Below the pieces are notes generated by a model. It was not told the origin of the DNA, searched no databases, and worked only from the letters and a program-made list of their open reading frames with translations. A stretch of DNA of 64,000 bases, taken from contig OZ023269.1 of NCBI GenBank assembly GCA_964006375.1, positions 61,119,968 through 61,183,967 on the forward strand, in the 5' to 3' direction. Below are positions 11,368 to 24,158 of this stretch, in pieces. The stretch comes from Tillus elongatus (lineage: Eukaryota > Arthropoda > Insecta > Coleoptera > Cleridae). Numbering within the stretch: the stretch's first letter is position 1; each line of letters opens with the position of its first letter. Position numbers and translations under genes: made by a program.

Positions 11368-12284
11368 ATGTCTACACAGGGAAATATAACGCTCCAAACA
11401 ATTTATGACACTATAAAAGAAAATAAGCTAGAATTAAAACAAGCGATTGAATGCCTGGAAAGGAAAATCTGTGCGGCTTTTGAGGAAAAGGTATCTAATC
11501 TGGAGAGGCAGAACGATTTGCTTAAGGAAAGAGTTGAAATCTTGGAAAACAATTAAAAAAGAAGAATATCGTTATATTTGGAATTAAGGAGACAGAATAT
11601 TTTCAAAACATTTCAACAGAGTTTGTGATTAAAAAAATTAAAGACCTATTAGATGTAGATTTGTCGGCACATGCTATAAGCAATGTTTACCTCTTAGGAA
11701 AGGGTCCAGTGATACTGGTGGAGTTCTCCGTTTACTTCGAGAAGGCAAGGTTGATGAGCAAGGCGAAGACATTGAAGGGTACTTGAATCTATATGTTAAA
11801 CGATTTGACAAGAGAGGAACAAGCCAAAAGAAATATTCTTGTGAAGCATTTGAAAATAGCTGGGGAACGAAAACAAAATGCATTCTTAAGGAATAATAAA
11901 CTATACGTCAATGGCGAGGTATATAGCCCTGAAGATTTGGATTAGGATTTGGAGGACTCAAAATCTGCAGATTCTGTACAGCTAACGGAACGCCCAAATA
12001 CTTGTCCTTCCACACCTACAACGGCACTGTTAGAAACGGAGGCAGAAGTGTTCAACGGGACAGAAGAAAGCCTGCCTGTAGCTGGTTCTAGGGTGGGTCC
12101 CACAGAGGTCAAAAGAAATCCAGCACTAAGAACAATTCAAGCAGTTCTAGATAACCAGCAGGAAAGGTTGATACCCCCATTGGAGGAAAGCCGGATGTTC
12201 AGAAGAAGCGAGTTAATTAATGGTTATTTTTTTATATGCGTGGATATGTGTTTTGTTTACATTTGTATCTACGTGGATATGTGA
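11368..12284 (+). pseudogene. LINE ORF1 remnant (coiled-coil RNA-binding protein)
   Basis: The first 62 codons from ATG at 11368 form a coiled coil (ERKICAAFEEKVSNLERQND). After a frameshift near 11555 comes NIVIFGIKETEYFQNISTEF, VIKKIKDLLDVDLSAHAISN and VYLLGKGPVILVEF, typical of the RRM-like domain of insect LINE ORF1 proteins. A further shift near 11785 gives LTREEQAKRNILVKHLKIAG and KLYVNGEVYSPEDL. A stop at 11943 is followed in the same frame by a Pro/Thr/Glu-rich tail to 12284. In the family the protein binds the element RNA. Two frameshifts and a stop show it is inactive. The endonuclease part of ORF2 follows after a spacer. Confidence 0.7.
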
Positions 12285-12955
12285 GTAAGGCAAATTGATT
12301 TCTTGTTTTTTATGTGTACACGTGTTCTCACTGATAGTGATGCTATGTAAACCTTTTGTTTTATTTGCTCAGAACATTTTTATTTTGGAGTTGTCGCATA
12401 GTGTGTCGCTTAATTGTATTATGCTATGTTGATTTTTATAGATTCAGATTTTTGAACATTTTATGTGCGAATTTGCTTTGTTCTGTTTCATTTATACAGA
12501 TTTACGTATTGCCCCAGTCGACCTTTTAGTGCTATAATTATGGATATTTTATATATGTGTACATGTGTATGTGTGTGTTGTGTGTATAGATTTTTATGGG
12601 TATATGTGTGTATTTTAAATCTTTTATACTTACGCTTTTGCGCGGGGAAATTATGGGTTCATATTTAAATTTATGATCTCTACACTTAGCTTAGAACATG
12701 CTGCGGATTATTATTAATTTATAATTTGGGGAAAAAAGAAAAACAACTTTTGTTATGTATTTTTTTGTTTAGTTTGTGCGCCTGTTTTGGTGTGTGTATG
12801 TGTGGAGGTGTGTGTGTGTGAGTGTGAGTGTGAGTGTGTGAATGTATCTGGATTTCATTATGTGTGGCCTATAGCACTTTATGGTGTCAGAATTATGCCG
12901 GTGAAGCTACACATGCACTTAATTTCGGACCTTTTTGGATAAACTTTAATAGTTG
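12285..12955 (+). other. TG-rich spacer between LINE ORF1 and ORF2
   Basis: No gene seen. The stretch is rich in TGTGTGT and TATATG runs, especially 12555-12615 and 12790-12840. Frames that read through them (67 and 104 aa) are composition artefacts. Confidence 0.5.
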
Positions 12956-13333
12956 TTTTGGGTACCCCTGTTTGGTGTGGGATATGCGTTTGCTGACATG
13001 GATGGTTTGGATTGTTTTGATTTATACAATGATGCAACTGCAACCTATGCAACTATTGATGAATACGTTGGTATTAGAGGTAACACTGAAAGATTTTCCA
13101 TCTATCATAATAATATTAGGAACGTTAGAGAAAATCCCGATGAGCTGATTGTCACTCTGGCTGCTTTGGGAAGCGAACAGGTTGATTGTGTTGTACTGAG
13201 TGGGACGTGGCCAATTCCAGGTATTCGCTTGTATCAGATTAGTGGCTATGATGTTTATTATAACAATGGTACTTACAATCAAAATGATGGAGTGGTGCTT
13301 TATGTTAGGAAAAAGTACAACGTGCAACGTTAA
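12956..13333 (+). pseudogene. LINE ORF2, N-terminal part of APE-type endonuclease
   Basis: The 126-aa frame carries the start of the apurinic-type endonuclease domain of a non-LTR retrotransposon: FSIYHNNIRNVRENPDELIV with the catalytic Asn region, VDCVVLSGTWPIPGIRLYQI and SGYDVYYNNGTYNQNDGVVL. In this family the second motif is normally SETW, with Glu coordinating metal. Here it reads SGTW, so a catalytic residue is lost. The frame ends at 13333 and the rest of ORF2 is absent, replaced by a Polinton integrase fragment. It belongs with ORF1 upstream. Confidence 0.8.
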
Positions 13334-13339
13334 AAACTT

Positions 13340-13724
13340 TATGGGGAAGCACTTCAGCATGCAAAGAAATTACAAATCGCTACGTCTCCTTAAAAAAGTT
13401 GTTTCATATTATAATAATAAGGTACACAGCACTATGAGACCAGCATAAAATAGGAAAATAAGAAGAAACAAAAAACATATATACGATCCGAATTCAGTTA
13501 TATCAAAGTTGATGAAAAAAAAAAACATATTGGTGATTTAGTTCCTATAAGTAAACACCATGAACTTTTTGAATAAGGTGCACCAAACCGATCCAATAAG
13601 GTAAATATCTACGATGGGAGTGAAAAATCGAACCATGTACCACTACTATTATCTTAAAGATGAAAAAAAGCAATCATTCATTTAAGGAAGAATTCTACAA
13701 AGAACTTCAAGAAGTAAAATATTC

Positions 13725-13726
<2 letters not shown>
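13340..13726 (+). pseudogene. Second Polinton integrase fragment
   Basis: Pieces of the integrase C-terminal half are visible in shifting plus-strand frames: YKSLRLLKKVVSYYNNKVHS then TMRPA (end of the core), IGDLVPISKHHELFE (the SH3-like domain, compare VGDVVRISK in the copy at 7462-8100), and KEEFYKELQEVKYS near 13690-13726. Several stops and frame changes are present. It is in the opposite orientation to the 7.5-kb copy, and like that copy it abuts a TA array. Too decayed to be active. Confidence 0.7.

Positions 13727-13771
<45 letters not shown>
13727..13771. repeat. (TA)n microsatellite
   Basis: About 45 bases of TA directly follow the Polinton integrase fragment. Confidence 0.9.
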
Positions 13772-13777
<6 letters not shown>

Positions 13778-14743
13778 CAACAAAAATTAGCAGATGACTA
13801 GTTTTCTTTAAAATTACCAACCAGAAAATAGATTCCTTATTTATATTTTGAGATTTACATTTAAATATTTGCAACAAAAAGCTTGACTGACAAAAAAAAA
13901 TAAAAAAATATAATCATAGGTTTTGTTGTCAAAGATAAACTATTGCAACTTCGATTGAAAATTTAAAAAGTAAAGATAATATCTCCAAAAAATCAACGTG
14001 CAGATTCTTTTCATTTACGTTTAAATAATTTGGAAGATAAAGGTTAACTGTAACAGTAGCTTAAAGACAAGCAGCAATTTTTTTTAAGTTTTACTTTTAA
14101 ATATATAGTAATTTATAATCTAAACAAATAAAAGAAAACTTACTGCGACAATAACATGTAAGTTTTCTTTCATCATGATGTGCACCTTCTTATAATTGTT
14201 CTCTCACACTTTATAATGTCAACCCAACCGTACCGCCACTTAACGTCCAGACCTTGAAAGTTTTGCCAACTCTGTAGGGCACTGCATCCTTGTTCTAACT
14301 GAAGGTGATGCTGATCCTAGCTAACCGATTATCGACATCAGCCGGCATGAAAGTCTCCAAGTCTTTCGGTGGTAGAAAACTACATTTATTTGACCACTTT
14401 TTACATTTAAAAATCCAACAATTGTAGCAAGTAAAAATTATATTTTAAAATGTATTGTCTGGTAGAAAAGACTTTCAATACCAAATTCCTTTAATCAAGT
14501 AAAAATACACTAGTAAAAAAAGTCAAGTTTTAAAAAGCACAGAGCAAAATATACACACATATAAATTAGTTAAAATTAACTAAACAATAAATAAATTTTG
14601 CATATTACAAATTATTACATGTGAACATGCAGAATACGACATACAAAAATAAAACAATAAGCAACAAGAATACAAAGCTGTATATGCACAAATACATATG
14701 TAGCGTTATCTAAAATTCACACATACCGCGAGGCATCTATTTA
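13772..14743. other. Unassigned AT-rich stretch
   Basis: No convincing gene. A less AT-rich patch at 14210-14375 gives short minus-strand phrases (PADVDNRLARISITF) that I cannot place. The rest is A/T-rich. Confidence 0.5.
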
Positions 14744-15700
14744 CGGGCTGAAAGTAAGTGTCTTAAGTAATGGTTTATAACATTTTTTAATTTCCCATAA
14801 TCTAAGGACTTTATGTGAATTGGTTTTTGTAGTCTACATTTCTGTGGTCGTATTAAACTAGCCGATTTGGTGCTATAGTCTTGGTATGCAGAATTTTGTT
14901 GATAATCTAATTTACTTAACATGCAATAACTGACTAAAGATGTATATAGTGGGAGGAGGCACGATTCTCAGACTAATAAAGTGCGACTTACAGTGTTCAC
15001 GGCATACAACGCCCGCAAACAACCTAAGTACCTGCTTGTGGTGCCTGAAGGTTTGTATAGAGTTTGATGAATTGCCCCACAAATGAGTGTATATGATAGG
15101 ATAAAATCGGCTGCGTGCCGAATTCATCAACCACATGATTACAAAAATTGAGATTGACATCTTGCAACAGAGAAATATGAGCATCCCACTTAAGAGCTCC
15201 ATCTATATTAATGCCAAGAAGGTTAGCATCATTTTTTTCTAACATTTCCGGATTTGTGGAAAATGTTACCGTAATCGTTTTTTCTTTGTTTAGTTTTATG
15301 CTGTGAACAACAGTTTTGCCGACTTCTCAAAACCGTCTCAGCTTTCAGCTTATCTAGGTCACAGCTTTTGCATATAGGCGACGTTTTGCATATAAGTCAC
15401 CATCATCAGCATAACAGATGCAGCGACTGTGTGACATGAAATCAAACAAATCGTTTATGTAGCCTATGGTAGCGGCGCCGAGGCAGAATCCTGCGGCAAC
15501 GCATTTCCCACAGTCCCAACATTCAACATTTCTCCATTACAAAATACGCGCTGCCTTCTCATTTGTAAGTGTGAAGTTCTCAACTTTAACGAAGCACCCC
15601 TAACACCACACTGAACAATTTTTCAACCAGCAAGTCATGAGAGACACAGTCAAAGGCTTTGCTCAGGTCGCACAGCGTAACGACATGACCAGTCATAATT
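14744..15700 (-). pseudogene. LINE reverse transcriptase, C-terminal part
   Basis: Read from about 15700 downward, shifting minus-strand frames show CDLSKAFDCVSHDLLVEKL (an RT catalytic-domain motif), then NLLGINIDGALKWDAHISLL near 15240-15180. The C-terminal end of a LINE ORF2 follows (QNSAYQDYSTKSASLIRPQK, KLKNVINHYLRHLLSARK), stopping at 14744. The YADD box region is recognisable only in damaged form (LLC followed by stops near 15410). Jockey/CR1-type organisation fits. It lies on the same strand as the NFI exon 119 bases away and probably sits in its intron. Confidence 0.7.
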
Positions 15701-15818
15701 ATAAGTTACACACCATATGGGTACATGTAACAAATTTTTAAACGATTTTAAACATTTGGTTTATTTTTATTGCTTTAATGTACATGAAATGGTAAGTATG
15801 GATAATATTCAACGCTAC

Positions 15819-15974
15819 CTGTAAAGCTTCTTTGCACTGACGCTCTTCCTCCAGAGACATCCTCTTCTCATGTTTTTTATAATATTTTCTTTTCGCTGCT
15901 TGAAGATTAAACCAGGTATATGAAAATGATTTAACGAATGGAAGAAGGGCCTCAATGAAAGGGTGGAATTCGTC
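15819..15974 (-). CDS. NfI: Nuclear factor I exon (DNA-binding domain, N-terminal part)
   Basis: A 156-bp, 52-codon exon. On the minus strand it is preceded by a pyrimidine-rich acceptor ending TTTTTGTTACAG (15975-15976 = AG) and followed by a donor GTAGCG directly after CAG. The peptide begins [20 protein letters not shown] and includes [19 protein letters not shown], which is the start of the CTF/NFI DNA-binding domain, conserved across animals. It ends [11 protein letters not shown]. The exon is in phase at both ends, has no stop and shows no decay, unlike everything around it. NFI proteins bind TTGGC(N5)GCCAA as dimers and regulate transcription. The neighbouring exons (LRKDI and KVWRLDLVMVI regions) were not found, so the introns are long. 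A retrocopy is unlikely given the splice sites. This is the only host exon I can support. Confidence 0.9.
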
Positions 15975-16500
15975 CTGTAACAAAAATAATATCTAGTTTT
16001 TTTTAAAATGTTTTTACAATGGAAACACAACATGAGTTTCACACACACAAACACAAATTGTTTAAAAGAAGACATGCAGTTTATTAACAGGATATTAAAA
16101 ACAAGTGTATTGTTACTTCTGTCAAAAGCGGTGTCAAGTTTTGAAGCAGGTAGAACGTCGGCTTACTGTGTCAAAGGTTCCGAGTTCACGTCCTAGCAAA
16201 GCCCGGTAATTACCTTTTCTTAATTATTATCAACAAATAATTTATTCAGTACATAGTTACAAAACAACTGCTAGAGCTTTGCATTGTCTAAATAAGTTCC
16301 GTACTGGGGGTGCTAAGGCGTCGGTTTCGTGTACCATGCAACGTTTGGCACGTAAAATATCTCCACTCTGCTTAGAAAAGGCAGAAGTTGGGCGAAACTT
16401 TCAGTAAGGTGGGCAAAACTGCTCACTGGCGCCGGTAATTACCGGAGCCTAGGAGCAGGGTCAATCGGCCAGAGTCGCGGAAATAGGCCGACGTTAAAAG
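15975..16500. other. Intron-like stretch with tRNA-like SINE head at 16135-16205
   Basis: Upstream flank of the NFI exon. At 16147-16195 an A-box-like segment (GCAGGTAGAACGTCGGC) and a B-box-like CGAGTTCACGTCC lie at tRNA spacing, suggesting a tRNA-derived SINE relic. Otherwise nothing recognised. Confidence 0.45.
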
Positions 16501-16859
<359 letters not shown>

Positions 16860-17757
16860 AAATCACTGGCCCGACCAACTACAATTTTCCAGGAGAACTC
16901 TCTAGTGATTTAAAGTCCTACAAACCAATTAGCCTTTTATCAGTCTTATCGAAGGTCCTAGAAAAACTGATTTTAAAAAGACTCAATGGCAGTGGATATC
17001 ATGAAAGATGGTTACCGAAACATCAGTTTGGATTTCGAACCAACCACTCCACAAGTCAACAGTGCCATCGAATAGTTTATAAATTAAAATATTAAAATAT
17101 TGTTCAGCAGTATTCCTTGATGTAAGTCAAGCATTTGACAAAGTTTGGCATCATAGCCTACTTTACAAAATGAAAAAAGAGTTAACAGATCACTACTTCC
17201 AGCTATTCAAGTCATACCTTACAACCGATATTTTCAAGTTTCACACGGAGACGAACTTTTTGATATTCACCTAATATCAGCTGGACTTCCAGGGGCAGCG
17301 TACTGGATCTTATCCTATATCTTCGTTGAACTCAGACTTGCCCACCACCAATAACACGGAAATAGGTACATTTGCAGATGATACAGCATTCATGGCAATA
17401 CACAAAAATCCCCAAGTTGCTTATAATTATCTTCAAAGTTGCCTTACCAAGTTAGAAGACTGTGGAAGATGTGAATGGAACAAAGTCCATCCAAGTTACC
17501 TTTATTACGAAGAGTCCACCTGTCTGTATTAATGGTCAACAATTGCCCTAAGCTAGTGAGGCAAGATATCTGGGTATTCATTTAGATAAACGACGGATAA
17601 TAACACACATAATCAAGAAAAGGAACGAACTGGATTTGAAGATGAAAAAATTTTATCGGCTGATCGGAAATAAATCTCATTTAAGCCTCTACAACCAGCT
17701 GCTAATTTAGAAGTATATAATTGTTCCTATTTGGACATACGGTGTAACAGTATAAAT
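16860..17757 (+). pseudogene. Jockey-like LINE reverse transcriptase, 5' part
   Basis: Shifting plus-strand frames give a nearly complete run of RT motifs: YKPISLLSVLSKVLEKLILK, QFGFRTNHSTSQQ, VFLDVSQAFDKVWHHSLLYK (first catalytic Asp), the LISAGLPG turn, and TFADDTAFMAIHK, the catalytic FADD box near 17371. A thumb region follows (ARYLGIHLDKR, KMKKFYRLIGNKSHLSLYNQ, VPIWTYGVTV). Frameshifts occur at least near 17095, 17230, 17310 and 17490. The sequence breaks at about 17757, and the C-terminus of the same ORF resumes at 19980, so a 2.2-kb segment was inserted later. Confidence 0.8.
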
Positions 17758-19979
17758 TGAGTAGCTAAACAGCTAGGCTAGTTTGGGTGTATTTGTGGTT
17801 CCTCATCTGCTTTAAACAGAGAATTATTGGCGACGATCATGGTAATTTCTTCTGGCTATCCCTCGTATACTGAATGAAATTGAGATATTCCGTTAAATCA
17901 TTTCTCTTTGAACTACCCCTGGTATATCTTGTCGGCTGCCGCGCCTGCGATGTGGCTAACCATGCTGGTGGTTCGAGAATGGTCCGCATGTTGAGAAAGG
18001 TAGATGGCTCCCCACGTATAGGATGAAGTGAGAAACGATGGCGCTGATGGCTGTCAGGTAGGAAATGCGAATATTCCGGAAGGTTCGAGAGAGATTTTGT
18101 TGGTAGTAGTTTGAGCTAACACGTGGTTCTTTTTGAGAAGCAAGTCGGATATTATTTATCCCCATAGTGGATTAATTTGCACTCAGAAAATATCTGCAGT
18201 CTTTTGGTGATATCGTAATTTATGTATCTGGTGTTGAAGACTGTAGAGATAACCCGTTTGAGGGGATATAGGTACCACTTTGATCTTGTCACGTTGGTTG
18301 GAGTTTCGTATGCCCTCTTTGGAGGTAAGAAATCATCATCTCTCGTAACTATAACACCTCTAGCATTCCGTTACTTATTGTTTTTAGGGTTCTTGTATTG
18401 GGCAGTCCTTATATCGGGCAGTCCTTGTGCTGGGTAGAAAATCCTTGTATTGGGCAGTCCTTATATCGGGCAGTCCTTGTGCCGGGTAGAAAGTCCTTGT
18501 ATTGTGCAGAAAACCTTGTATTGTGCAGAAATCCAGGTATTGGGCAGTTATCCACGTAGTAGGTAATCTGGATTTTAACTAGGAAGCCCCAGTGTTGGTG
18601 GCTAATACCTTTGGCGAATTCACGTATCATAGGAGAATTTTGAGAGGAATAAGTCTCGCATGGAATGGCGAATTTTCATGTACCGAAAGAAGTATGGCTA
18701 TTGAGTTAAATGGAGTTTTTATGTGCTAGTCAAGAGCAACGATAATTCCCGTCAGCTGTGAAATCTGTGGTTTATGAATTAGGATCTCAGTGAGGAGGTC
18801 TTCGTTTTCCGTTGTTGCATTGCCTGCCCGTTTGTTGCATTGTTTCCGTGGTTGCAGTTCCGTACCCTTAAAGGCCCCAGTTTGGTATGGAAATTGTTGG
18901 TAATTTTATGGCCTAGAAGTCCAGGATGTTTAAGTAAGAATTTTCCGTTTTGTGATAAAGAGTAGAGTGATAAGAGTGACAATCTTGATAAGCTAAAATT
19001 TTAAATATTCACCTCTGTTAAATTTGCTATATCAAAGAATAAGTTTTACTACGATCAAATCAAACTGAATTTATTTTATTTAAACTTCAATAAATGTGGC
19101 ACAGATTTGTATGAGACCCTTGTTAATATAATTGCTTCACTTTTGATAGTTACCACAGTTTATTATATATTGTTAGCATTAGTTAAGCTTATTGATTATT
19201 CTTGGGACTTGATATTTAATCAGGCCACTTAACTTAACTAACGTGTAATTAATTACTATTTGGGGAAATAAGTTGTAAGCTTTGCGTGCACGAAAAGTGG
19301 GATTTTTCCATAGAACAATTATAGTTTTGGAGCACATTCATGAATACTCATTAAATGTCTTGATTATTTTGTAATAAGCCATTTTAGTTATATAATAGAG
19401 ACTCTTTAGTTTAGATCAGAATTTTAGAATAGCTTTTAATAAATTCTTGTATGCCAAAGAAGCGTAATAAAAGCCCTTATTTTATCATATAGGTGTGTTT
19501 TGGTTTTGTGTTTGTGTTTTGTTTTCAGGGCTGTTGAGAATACTTAGTGTTATTAGATCATTACAGTTACCTTTACTTGTGGGTCTATGAGACCATACCG
19601 TTCTGAGTTTTAGTTTGTTTTACCATAATTATAACTTCCTTGCAGCTTCCTGTGCTCGATTGTGGTTGGCCATAGTTGCCAGTGTGATCCAAGAATTCTT
19701 GGTTGTGTTGGATCTGGGCAAGGAAGTATATTAGTGAACATCTTATTAGAATATCCGGGAGTGGAGGTTAAACAATCAAGTGGCGCCCCTATTTAACATC
19801 TTATTTTGAACCAACGCCCATCTCCACTGTGTAAAAGTTGGCGGCCCTCTAATTTCCCGGTAACCTAGCTTATGCCAATGACAAATTAGGTTTGTGAATA
19901 GATTGGGAATTATTTGAGCATTGTCATCTGGTATAAAAGGAAGTGCGTCGCAACGGCATATAACTTTGGGGTTGTTCCA
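17758..19979. mobile_element. 2.2-kb insertion inside the Jockey-like LINE
   Basis: The interval separates two consecutive parts of one LINE RT, so it arrived after that LINE. CAGTA occurs at both edges (17753-17757 and 19978-19982) and may be a target duplication. Inside are a 16 to 18-bp minisatellite (18392-18549) and, near the right end, TGGCGCCCC at 19779-19787. On the minus strand a 70-aa frame (19988-19776) reads like real protein (LPFIPDDNAQIIPNLFTNLI) but matches no family I recognise. No transposase, RT or gag is visible and the type of element is unknown. Confidence 0.45.
18392..18549. repeat. Minisatellite with higher-order unit
   Basis: Basic units of about 16-18 bp (CTTGTATTGGGCAGTC and variants CTTATATCGGGCAGTC, CTTGTGCTGGGTAGAAAATC). 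The first two blocks (about 18392-18441 and 18442-18492) repeat the same three variants in the same order, a higher-order period near 51 bp. Simpler units follow. Confidence 0.9.
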
Positions 19980-20330
19980 GTAAATCAAACTTCAACATTG
20001 TTCAACGATTTCAGTCCAAAGCTTTAAGAATTATAACTAATGCTCCATTTTATGTACCAAACCACACTCCGCATAACAATCTGAAAGTATCATGGGTTAA
20101 AGATGCAATAACACAGCGAGCAAAGAAATATTTCAAGACTTAAGACACATTCTAATGATATTAGAAAAGTTCTTTAAGATAATCCAACAGAAAGAAGACA
20201 AGCGAAAATGACCTAAAGATTTAAAGGAATAATTTCCAAACATCTCAACACACTATTCGGATAATTCCATCATGACAGGCGACACAGCAGATTGGCTCAT
20301 AGAAATTTAAATATGTTGTAAAAATGAATA
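19980..20330 (+). pseudogene. Jockey-like LINE ORF2, C-terminal part
   Basis: Continues the RT broken at 17757: SKSNFNIVQRFQSKALRIIT, NAPFYVPNHTPHNNLKVSWV and KDAITQRAKKYF, the characteristic C-terminal region of Jockey-clade RT proteins. Stops appear from about 20140, and the end of the ORF near 20320 is only roughly placed. Confidence 0.7.
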
Positions 20331-20433
20331 TATTTACGTGTATAGTTCTGATTGCTAATAAAGTGCAGAAAAAACTGTAACAAGAGTCCAGCTACAGATT
20401 ACTTTTCTGAAAAAAAAATCAGGACACACTAAA

Positions 20434-20719
20434 TGCGTTATGGTAGCGAATTTTTACTTGATGTTTCAAATTGCAATATCTCAATTTTCCTTCAACCTAG
20501 AAACTTTGATTTTCGTATATTGTAAAGCTTCTACTAGGGCAACATATTTACCATATTTCATTTAAATAAATTTGAGATACAATTTTTTTATTCAGACAAA
20601 TAATTTGTTTTTGAAAAACTGGTCCCGGTTGGCTAACGAACTTATCCAAACTATTGACAACAGAAGAACACGTGCCAAGTTTAATCAAAATCGGTTTATT
20701 GTTTTTTGAGTTATCGATT

Positions 20720-20720
<1 letters not shown>
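20434..20720. repeat. Pieces of the MITE-like family and repeat family A (reverse arm)
   Basis: GCGTTATGGTAGCGAATTTT at 20437 is the border phrase of the family at 8735-9370. Bases 20625-20715 are the reverse complement of the right arm of repeat family A (GGCTAACGAACTTATCCAAA, GTTTAATCAAAATCGG, GAGTTATCGATTGC). They lead into a CA array instead of TA. Confidence 0.7.
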
Positions 20721-20752
<32 letters not shown>

Positions 20753-20845
20753 CTTTCGCACGCACGCACGCACACACCCACACACACCCGCACGCACGCA
20801 CCCGCGCACACACGCACACACACACACGCGCGCGCACACACACAC
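20721..20845. repeat. (CA)n/(CACG)n microsatellite
   Basis: CA run followed by mixed CACG, CACC and CGCG units to 20845, directly joined to a LINE fragment. Confidence 0.9.
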
Positions 20846-20856
20846 CCTAGGACATG

Positions 20857-21366
20857 ATTCTGATGTATCATGGAGGTTTGCAAAACATCGCCTAGCTGAT
20901 CCAATTTTTCTCAGCAAGATCGGAGTAGTGGACTCGAAAAACTGCCCATTCTGCCCAGGTATTGTAGGAACAGCATGTCATATAATCATGTCTTGTCAAA
21001 GAACAGAAGACCTTTGGTGCAGAGTTAAAATATTGCTAAAAAAATCTTTTGGAACGCCAAAAAATTCAAACCAAAGATTTATATTCTGGATATCCAGGAA
21101 AATCGGTTAAGCACAACTTGGCCAATTTTATAATTCACATCGCAAAGTCAACGATCTACCGAGTGATAACCGACCTTTTCAAAGACGCAAAAGAGCCACC
21201 TCCCTACATAACAGTATTCCAGAATAGAATCAAATGCAGGCTGACAACAGAATTCTCATGGTACTTTGGTAAGAAACAAATCGAACAATTCAAATCCATC
21301 TGGTGCGTCAACGCAGTGCTTTGTGTAGTCACTGAAAATCAAGAAGTACTGTTTTCTGTTTTATAG
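20857..21366 (+). pseudogene. LINE ORF2 C-terminus with zinc-finger-like domain
   Basis: The first frame (20857 to about 21095) contains [20 protein letters not shown] and [20 protein letters not shown], a CxxC...HxxxxC motif typical of the C-terminal finger of certain LINE RT proteins, then LWCRVKILLKKSFG. A frameshift near 21095 moves to GYPGKSVKHNLANFIIHIAK, VITDLFKDAKEPPPYITVFQ and FSWYFGKKQIEQFKSIWCVN, ending at a stop at 21366. The RT itself is missing, so this is a 5'-truncated copy. The 3' UTR and tail follow to 21608. Confidence 0.75.
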
Positions 21367-21608
21367 TACTAGGAAAAAGACTAAAATACTGGACAGTTTG
21401 TGTTTTTCCTTTTCTTGAACATAAAACGCTACATGTATAATTTTTGCATCTGTATATGTGTGTATGTAATGCATTGCATGTTTATGATACACTTATAATT
21501 TCTATATTCTTAGGTGGTAGTTTAATGTTGTTAATTTTTTTAATGTATATTTGACAAGTGTATTATTGCATAGTTTTAATAAAGATAATAATAAGAATAA
21601 TAATAACA
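21367..21608 (+). other. LINE 3' UTR with AATAAAG and (AAT)n tail
   Basis: Follows the ORF2 stop. It ends TTTTAATAAAGATAATAATAAGAATAATAATAAC, that is a polyadenylation-type signal plus an AAT-repeat tail, the usual end of several LINE groups. A CACG array starts directly after it. Confidence 0.6.
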
Positions 21609-21770
21609 CACACACGCACGCCCTCGCGCGCGCGTACGCACGCACCCACGCACGCACACGCAGGCGTACGCACGCACCCACGCACGCACGCACACGCACA
21701 TGCACGTACGCACCCACGCACGCACCCACGCACGCACCCACGCACGCACCCACGCACGCGCGCGCGCATA
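21609..21770. repeat. (CACG)n / (CACC)n microsatellite
   Basis: GC-rich run of CACGCACG and CACCCACG units, strikingly GC-rich for this window. Frames on both strands (RTHAPTHA, VRACVGAC) are artefacts. Confidence 0.95.
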
Positions 21771-21771
21771 C

Positions 21772-22354
21772 AGAGAGAGGGACGCGGGGGGGGTGTCAAT
21801 GCTTCCTGGGGACGTCTGAATATAACAGACTTGTGGGGACTTAGAAATTATTGTTACCATCAGATGCAGAATTTTTCGTAGATAAAGATGTAGCAGCACG
21901 CTTTCTTACGCAATCCGATTTTAGTATAATTTTATACGAAAAACACTTCTGTGGACAGTCCCCACAATATAATTTTGTGTAAAAGTATCGTGTTTACACA
22001 CCAGTTATGTGGACTGCCCCACAACAATTGCTCTATTTCTAGCAGCATTTCCAGATTTTTTAAATTGTCATCTTCAACTGTAATATTCTTACCCGAAAAC
22101 ATTGGTATACCTATTTTTTTGCGCGCAAGATGTGAAAGATTAGAATTGGCAACTACTCTTAAGTTCGCTAATATGATCTTTTTATGCGTCCATATTTTAT
22201 TCTGCAAAAAAATAGGGATAAGAAGTTTATTGCCTTAAAAGCATTTTAGTCATTTTTTCTTTTGCTTTGAGACCAACAGTTTTTTTAAGAAATAATAAAC
22301 CTCCTACCTTTTTGGTCTCCTTATTGAACTTTTTCAGTTTCTCAGCATCTATTG
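21772..22354. other. Unassigned stretch
   Basis: No gene recognised. It contains near-repeats of GTGGACAGTCCCCACAA and GTGGACTGCCCCACAACAA at 21951 and 22009, roughly 58 bases apart, and open frames without recognisable motifs. Confidence 0.45.
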
Positions 22355-24152
<1,798 letters not shown>

Positions 24153-24158
24153 AATCAT

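Noticed and set aside
19776..19790. TGGCGCCCC as a tRNA-Lys PBS of an LTR element
   Set aside because: No LTR copy, gag or pol was found on either side; the motif is short and also falls within a protein-like frame on the other strand.
21551..21881. ORFs of about 100 aa rich in R, T, H, A, P or V, R, A, C, G
   Set aside because: They follow the CACG array in every frame; composition artefact.
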